This document shows positions 4,602 through 7,949 of a stretch of 7,949 bases of DNA, piece by piece; the first letter of the stretch is position 1, and each line of letters begins with the position of its first letter. The stretch is from an uncultured Phycisphaerales bacterium (lineage in GTDB: Bacteria; Planctomycetota; Phycisphaerae; Sedimentisphaerales; Anaerobacaceae). Made by a program: the position numbers and the translations under genes. The stretch lies in assembly GCA_937868145.1 (NCBI GenBank), contig CALMMH010000947.1, forward strand, positions 1 to 7,949. Direction: 5' to 3'. The notes beneath the pieces are model-generated. The model did no database searches. It was not told where the DNA came from and was given only the letters and a program-made list of their open reading frames with translations.

Positions 4602-6128
4602 ATGGGATTCGGATGTGGGCGTTGTTTGACGACTGTGGTTGTTTCTGCGATTACGATTGTCTTGTCCGGTCTGGCGGCATTTGCCCACCAGGGGACAGCT
4701 ACGTGGAATCAGTTCCGCGGCCCCAACGGGCAGGGCGTCGCCCAGGCGGATCGCATTCCCATTCAATTCGGGCCCGATTCAAACGTCTTGTGGAAGACCT
4801 CAATTCCTACGGGACACTCGTCTCCCGTCATCTGGGGTGACCGCGTCTTCCTCACCGCATACGAGCCCGCCGACCGGAAAGAACTCATGACGATGGCGGT
4901 CGATCGCAACAACGGCCGGGTTCTCTGGCGGCAGGTCGTCCAGGCTGAGACGGAAGGCAGCTTTCACGCGTTGAACAACGCCGCATCCTCCACGCCGGCT
5001 GCGGACGACCGGCACGTCTACGCCTATTTCGGGACGTATGGTCTGGTCTGCTACGATCACGCGGGAACCGAGATTTGGCGTCGCAAACTCGACGCGCCCG
5101 GCAGCAAGTACGGCGTCGCCACCTCGCCCATCTTGTATGAGGACAAAGTGATCCTGGTTCAGGACGGCGACAACGGCTCCTCCCGCTTGCTCGCGGTCCG
5201 GCAGGACAACGGCGAGACGGTCTGGGAGACCCCCAGGCTGCTGTTCAAAGCCGGCTGGTCGACGCCCATGATCTGGCGTCACGACGACAAAGAGGAACTC
5301 ATTGTGCTGGGCTCCCGACGACTGACCTCCTACGATCCCGCCACGGGGCAGGAGATCTGGTGGGCCGGCGGTTTTTGCGACGAGACCGTCGGCGTCCCTG
5401 TGGCCGGCGAGGGACTTCTGTTCGCGAGCGCCGCGGCCCTGGGCGGACGCGGCGACGAGCAGTTGGACGCCGCGAGCATGTGGAAGACGACGGTCGAGGA
5501 GTTCGACCGCAATCACGACAACCAGATCCAGCGGGACGAGATGACCGAAGGCTTCGGTTTCATCCAGCGGCCGGAACTGCCCAAGGACAATCCCGGCTAC
5601 GCGATGCCGATCGGCAACATGGACTCGCTCCAACGAATGTTCGACCAGGACAAGAATGGAATCATCAGCGAAGGCGAATGGATGCAGACGATGGCAGGCT
5701 TCGCGGCGCGCAGTTCCCCGACTCTGGTCGCGATCCGGCCCGGCGCGACGCAGGACACGCGACCGTCGCACGTAGCGTGGGAGATTGCCCGCGGCATTCC
5801 CGAGACGTCTTCGCCGCTGTATTGCCAGGGGAGGATCTTCCTCCTGCGGGACGGCGGCGTCCTGACTTGCCTGGAAGCCGCGACCGGCCGGGAGATCTTC
5901 CGCGAGCGAATCGGAGCCTCGGGCCAGTACATCGCTTCGCCCGTCGTCGCCGGCGACAAGCTCATCGCGGCCTCCGTTCCCGGCGTCGTCACGGTCATCC
6001 AGGTCGGCGACGAGTTGAAGGTCCTGGGCAGGAACGACTTTCGCGAGAAGATCTACGCCACGCCGGCGGTCGCCGACAACAAGATCTACCTGCGGACCAT
6101 GGACCACCTATACGCCTTGGGACAGTGA
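4602..6128 (+). CDS. Secreted PQQ-like beta-propeller protein with two EF-hand loops
   Basis: The product has 508 residues. The ATG at 4602 is chosen because AGGAG (4592-4596) is 5 nt upstream; a GTG at 4581 in the same frame has no such support. Residues 1-28 form a signal peptide (hydrophobic VVVSAITIVLSGLAAFA, likely cleavage after AFA). The mature protein starts with WNQFRGPNGQG (35-45), typical of planctomycete PQQ-like propellers. Blade-type repeats follow, such as GRVLWRQVV, GTEIWRRKL, GETVWETP, GQEIWWAGG and GREIFRERI. Two calcium-binding loops interrupt them: DRNHDNQIQRDE (302-313) and DQDKNGIISEGE (348-359), both with acids at positions 1, 3 or 5 and Glu at 12. No PQQ-dehydrogenase signature or heme site is seen, so it is probably a structural or binding propeller of the periplasm rather than an enzyme. 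It is monocistronic and converges on cassette 3. Confidence 0.93.
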   Translation: MGFGCGRCLTTVVVSAITIVLSGLAAFAHQGTATWNQFRGPNGQGVAQADRIPIQFGPDSNVLWKTSIPTGHSSPVIWGDRVFLTAYEPADRKELMTMAVDRNNGRVLWRQVVQAETEGSFHALNNAASSTPAADDRHVYAYFGTYGLVCYDHAGTEIWRRKLDAPGSKYGVATSPILYEDKVILVQDGDNGSSRLLAVRQDNGETVWETPRLLFKAGWSTPMIWRHDDKEELIVLGSRRLTSYDPATGQEIWWAGGFCDETVGVPVAGEGLLFASAAALGGRGDEQLDAASMWKTTVEEFDRNHDNQIQRDEMTEGFGFIQRPELPKDNPGYAMPIGNMDSLQRMFDQDKNGIISEGEWMQTMAGFAARSSPTLVAIRPGATQDTRPSHVAWEIARGIPETSSPLYCQGRIFLLRDGGVLTCLEAATGREIFRERIGASGQYIASPVVAGDKLIAASVPGVVTVIQVGDELKVLGRNDFREKIYATPAVADNKIYLRTMDHLYALGQ

Positions 6129-6143
6129 ACCGCGCAGGAAGAA

Positions 6144-6168
6144 GGCCGAGGATGGTTGATCCCCGGCC
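6144..6168 (-). terminator. Terminator of cassette 3
   Basis: On the minus strand, GGCCGGGGAT and ATCCTCGGCC form a 10-bp stem with one G-T pair and loop CAACC, followed by TTCTTCC. It starts 33 nt after the stop of the partner gene. On the plus strand no T-tract follows, but the hairpin also lies 15 nt after the propeller stop and may slow transcription there. Confidence 0.75.
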
Positions 6169-6201
6169 GGAAGGAAAGACCCGTCTGAAACAGGCTGTCC
6201 G

Positions 6202-7071
6202 CTAATCCATCAATTGGTAGTCGGGAGGGATGGCGACGTCGATTTCGCTCGTCCCGATCTCGACGTCCCATTGGAACTGGTCTGCCGTGGATGTCTGGGG
6301 CTGGACGGCGTTTTTCCGCACGATCTCGATCTCTCCCAGGACGGGGTAGCCCGTCTCCACACTAACCCACATCTGGGCGGTCAGGCTCTTGACGGGGAAG
6401 CTGACTTTGGCGGCGGCCGGGTCTGTCGTTTCGATGCCCTGGCAGACCACGCCGTCGATCGTCTTGCGGCCCAGTTCCTTGTATCCGCCGGACATGAGCA
6501 GATCGAGCAAGGCTTTGGGGTCCGACCATTCGTTCCGTATCGATTGCACGTCTTCCTCGGCCATCGTCTCGGTGGCATACGCCTTTCTTCCGTGATCGAG
6601 CCAGAGCATGGTCCTGGTGTCCAGATTGAAACTGACCGTTCGATTGGGCTGGCCACCACGAAGCCAATCCGTCCGCGAGTACTTCGGGGAACGCCGGGTT
6701 GTCGTGCACTCATTGGGCCAGTCCTTGTTGGGGTCTTGAGACCCGGTGGTTCGCACGCGAAAAACCACTCCTCGGCTGGCATTGACCTTCTGGGCGACCT
6801 CGGCCCAGGCGACTCCGGAGGTTTTGCCGGTTCCGATAAACTCCGCAATTCCCAAACCCACGAGAGCGATGATCGCCGCCGCGATGCTCAGTTTCACAAC
6901 TGAATTCTTCATGATCATTCTCCTTACGCCCGGCTTCCCTACGGCCGGGGCTGTTTCACGTTGTTCCGCTGCCCGCCGGACTTGGTCGAGCACGCGATCG
7001 CGCAACATGGGTCCGGCGGCGACGTTGAACTTGCCTCGAACTGTCTCTTCGATACTTCTCATCGGTTCCAT
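6202..7071 (-). CDS. LolA-like single-pass membrane protein, cassette 3 sigma-factor partner
   Basis: The product has 289 residues from the ATG at 7071. The open frame continues upstream to 7587, but that part is the sigma gene in another frame. GAGG lies 7 nt before 7071, and an ATG at 7062 overlaps the sigma stop as ATGA, so translation is coupled. Residues 1-53 (MEPMRSIEETVRGKF, then MLRDRVLDQVRRAAEQ) are an amphipathic cytoplasmic segment similar to that of cassette 1. Residues 61-78 (LSIAAAIIALVGLGIAEF) form the membrane helix. The exported LolA-like domain has GVAWAEVAQKVNASRGV (86-102), KELGRKTIDGVVCQGIETTDP split over 198-218, GYPVLGEIE (241-249) and DQFQWDV (264-270) with IPPDY (281-285). 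I infer an anti-sigma or envelope-sensing role. An internal ATG at 6912 has its own AAGGAG site. Confidence 0.88.
   Translation of the reverse strand: MEPMRSIEETVRGKFNVAAGPMLRDRVLDQVRRAAEQRETAPAVGKPGVRRMIMKNSVVKLSIAAAIIALVGLGIAEFIGTGKTSGVAWAEVAQKVNASRGVVFRVRTTGSQDPNKDWPNECTTTRRSPKYSRTDWLRGGQPNRTVSFNLDTRTMLWLDHGRKAYATETMAEEDVQSIRNEWSDPKALLDLLMSGGYKELGRKTIDGVVCQGIETTDPAAAKVSFPVKSLTAQMWVSVETGYPVLGEIEIVRKNAVQPQTSTADQFQWDVEIGTSEIDVAIPPDYQLMD
6910..6925 (-). promoter_or_regulatory. Internal ribosome binding site and in-frame ATG, cassette 3 partner
   Basis: AAGGAG (6925-6920) stands exactly 7 nt before the ATG at 6912, codon 54, opening MKNSVVKLSIAAA. This is the same distance and nearly the same sequence as in cassettes 1 and 2, while the amino acids encoded over the site differ (VRRMIM, VRSTIM, LGRRIM). 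Confidence 0.6.
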
Positions 7072-7610
7072 TTCTCTACCTCGCCGTCCAAAGTGGACCG
7101 CAGTTTCTCCAGGCCGTACCGGTATCGGCTCAGAACCGTGTTGATGGAAACCTCTTGCAGCCCGGCGATGTCCCGGAACTTCATGTCGGCCTTGAGTCGA
7201 AGCAGCACGACTTCCCGCTGATCCTCGGACAACTCGCCCAGTGCGTCGGCAAGCAGCCTGGCCTGCTCGGACAGAATGACCGCCTGGTCGGGGCCCATCG
7301 GCTCTCGAACGCGCTCCGTCGACTCGATCGGGGCTGTAGCCTGCCTTCGCTTTCGTCGCTTGTGGTCCCGAACGCGATTGACCACGCTCGTGGCCAGGTA
7401 GCCGCTGAGGCTGCCCCGCACGCGGAAGTTGCGTCGCGATTGGGCGAAGGACACGAACACGTCCTGCACCACGTCCTCCGCGGCCGCCGCGTCGTTGAGC
7501 AGACCCATCGCCAGGGTCAGCATCGGCTCGAGGTACTTCTCGTAGATGAGCGTCAACGCGTCGTCGCTGCCCCGTTTGAACTTCCATTTGAGCACTTCAT
7601 CTTCGAACAT
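7059..7610 (-). CDS. ECF-type RNA polymerase sigma factor, cassette 3
   Basis: The product has 183 residues. Sigma2 spans about 18-85 (ALTLIYEKYLEPMLTLAMG, then AAEDVVQDVFVSFAQ and GYLATSVVNRVRD). Sigma4 spans about 124-175, with LSEDQREVVLLRLKADM and the helix-turn-helix FRDIAGLQEVSINTVLSR followed by YRYGLEKLR. The ATG at 7610 (MFEDEVLKW) aligns with cassette 1. A GTG at 7625 in frame is a weaker alternative, because the equivalent TGTGAGCAG stretch in cassette 1 is not a usable start in frame and looks like leader. The end overlaps the partner by 13 nt. Sigma2 and sigma4 match the cassette 1 sigma closely. The linker has no palindrome. Confidence 0.95.
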   Translation of the reverse strand: MFEDEVLKWKFKRGSDDALTLIYEKYLEPMLTLAMGLLNDAAAAEDVVQDVFVSFAQSRRNFRVRGSLSGYLATSVVNRVRDHKRRKRRQATAPIESTERVREPMGPDQAVILSEQARLLADALGELSEDQREVVLLRLKADMKFRDIAGLQEVSINTVLSRYRYGLEKLRSTLDGEVEKWNR

Positions 7611-7634
7611 CGCCTGCCTGCTCACACGGTCTCA

Positions 7635-7679
7635 AGAATGATCATTCTCACCCTATACTACGCCGGGGAGGGCATTTTA
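7635..7679 (-). promoter_or_regulatory. Sigma-cassette promoter and operator-like dyad, cassette 3
   Basis: Reading toward the sigma gene, TAAAA (7679-7675), 17 bp, TATAGGG (7657-7651) and a palindrome follow. The palindrome AGAATGATCATTCT (7648-7635) is perfect over 14 bp; its inner 12 bp start 3 bp after TATAGGG. The dyad centre is at the same offset as in cassettes 1 and 2. This is the best dyad of the three. Confidence 0.65.
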
Positions 7680-7705
7680 TTCTCCGAAGTGGAAAAAGGA
7701 CATGG

Positions 7706-7740
7706 AGGAAGTGTGATGTGGGATGTGTGAAGTGCGAAGT
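7706..7740. repeat. Degenerate 7-bp tandem repeat, five units
   Basis: On the minus strand five consecutive heptamers read ACTTCGC, ACTTCAC, ACATCCC, ACATCAC and ACTTCCT, consensus near ACWTCRC. The next heptamer breaks the pattern. The array lies between the cassette 4 terminator and the cassette 3 promoter, outside any supported gene. Confidence 0.6.
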
Positions 7741-7750
7741 CAGAGAGCGC

Positions 7751-7780
7751 AAAAAGAAGGCCGAGCCCATGGGCCCGGCC
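7751..7780 (-). terminator. Terminator of cassette 4
   Basis: On the minus strand GGCCGGGCCC and GGGCTCGGCC form a GC-rich stem with one G-T pair around CATG, followed at once by TTCTTTTTG. It begins 37 nt after the stop of the cassette 4 partner. Stem and tail closely resemble the cassette 3 terminator. Confidence 0.82.
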
Positions 7781-7789
7781 CTCGTGAAA

Positions 7790-7811
7790 ACGGTTCTGTT
7801 CAGCGAACCGT
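7790..7811 (-). other. Additional 3'-UTR hairpin before the cassette 4 terminator
   Basis: On the minus strand ACGGTTC and GAACCGT form a perfect 7-bp stem with an 8-nt loop, between the stop codon at 7818 and the terminator. A short TTT follows. It could be a weak first terminator or an RNA-stabilising stem. Confidence 0.45.
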
Positions 7812-7817
7812 CTGCCG

Positions 7818-7949
7818 TTACAGGGGACTGTAGCCGGCGGGGATTTGGGGTTCGACGCCCTCGGCCGGCAGATCCACGTTCCACCGGAATTGGTCCATCG
7901 TGCCCGTATGACCGCCGGGACCCTCGATTTCCCCGAGGACGGGATAGCC
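7818..7949 (-). CDS. LolA-like membrane protein, cassette 4 partner, C-terminal 43 residues only
   Basis: The frame enters at the right edge and ends at TAA 7820-7818, giving 43 residues. They start GYPVLGEIEGPGG, contain DQFRWNVDLP and end IPAGYSPL. GYPVLGEIE is identical to the cassette 3 partner, and DQFxW(D/N)V plus the closing IPx(D/G)Y block is shared with cassettes 2 and 3, so this is a fourth paralogue. Its N-terminus, membrane helix and presumed sigma gene lie outside the window. The terminator and a hairpin follow. The sensing role is inferred from the paralogues. Confidence 0.85.
   Translation of the reverse strand, partial: GYPVLGEIEGPGGHTGTMDQFRWNVDLPAEGVEPQIPAGYSPL

Noticed and set aside
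4206..4766. Open frames on both strands across the divergent intergenic region
   Set aside because: They overlap one another and translate to low-complexity sequence; the inverted repeats explain the region better than a protein does.
4800..6107. 435-codon minus-strand open frame
   Set aside because: It is antisense to the PQQ-propeller gene and rich in Asp, Arg and Val, as expected of the mirror frame of a GC-rich gene.
5360..6205. 281-codon plus-strand open frame
   Set aside because: It is a shifted frame inside the propeller gene with an extremely Arg-rich translation.
7072..7587. Upstream extension of the cassette 3 partner frame
   Set aside because: The frame is open only because it is a shifted frame of the sigma gene; protein similarity to the other partners starts at the ATG at 7071.
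1..7949. CRISPR array, insertion sequence, rRNA or integrase
   Set aside because: No regularly spaced direct repeats, no transposase or integrase motifs and no rRNA-like stretches were seen on either strand.

Overview
The window looks like a piece of a planctomycete chromosome, probably Phycisphaerae or a relative. The pointers are GC-rich DNA, ECF sigma factors ending in the SINTVxxRYRYG signature, membrane partners with a VAWxEVA segment just after the transmembrane helix, and a PQQ-like propeller carrying the planctomycete-style WNQFRGPNGQG entry motif. The lineage is judged from remembered family features, not from a search.

Layout. Four related minus-strand cassettes run from right to left, each with the plan ECF sigma factor followed by a single-pass membrane protein with a LolA-like exported domain. 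Cassette 1 (sigma 1320-1868, partner 1-1323) runs off the left edge. Cassette 2 (sigma 3617-4183, partner 2755-3633) and cassette 3 (sigma 7059-7610, partner 6202-7071) are complete. Cassette 4 shows only the last 43 residues of its partner (7818-7949). Two plus-strand units sit between cassettes: a DUF433/DUF5615 antitoxin-toxin pair with its own sigma70-like promoter (1972-2661) between cassettes 1 and 2, and a secreted PQQ-like beta-propeller protein with two EF-hand loops (4602-6128) between cassettes 2 and 3.

How the parts work together (inference). In each visible cassette the partner start overlaps the end of the sigma gene, so the two are translationally coupled. The partner has about 53 cytoplasmic residues, one transmembrane helix and an exported LolA-like domain. 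That topology suits a membrane anti-sigma factor that holds the sigma and senses the envelope or a lipophilic ligand. All three visible sigma genes share an unusual upstream element: an A-rich box, 17 bp, TATAGGG, 3 bp, then a 12-bp inverted repeat whose dyad centre is at the same offset each time. This suggests a common, possibly autoregulated promoter and operator. All three partners also carry a second strong Shine-Dalgarno sequence exactly 7 nt before an in-frame internal ATG at codon 54 or 55, just before the membrane helix, so two isoforms may be made.

The 418-bp gap between cassette 2 and the propeller gene (4184-4601) has no convincing gene. It holds an 87-nt segment (4408-4494) that folds as a four-way cloverleaf with no unpaired base at the junction, flanked by further hairpins. 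This element, the promoter dyads and the internal starts are the most unusual things here.
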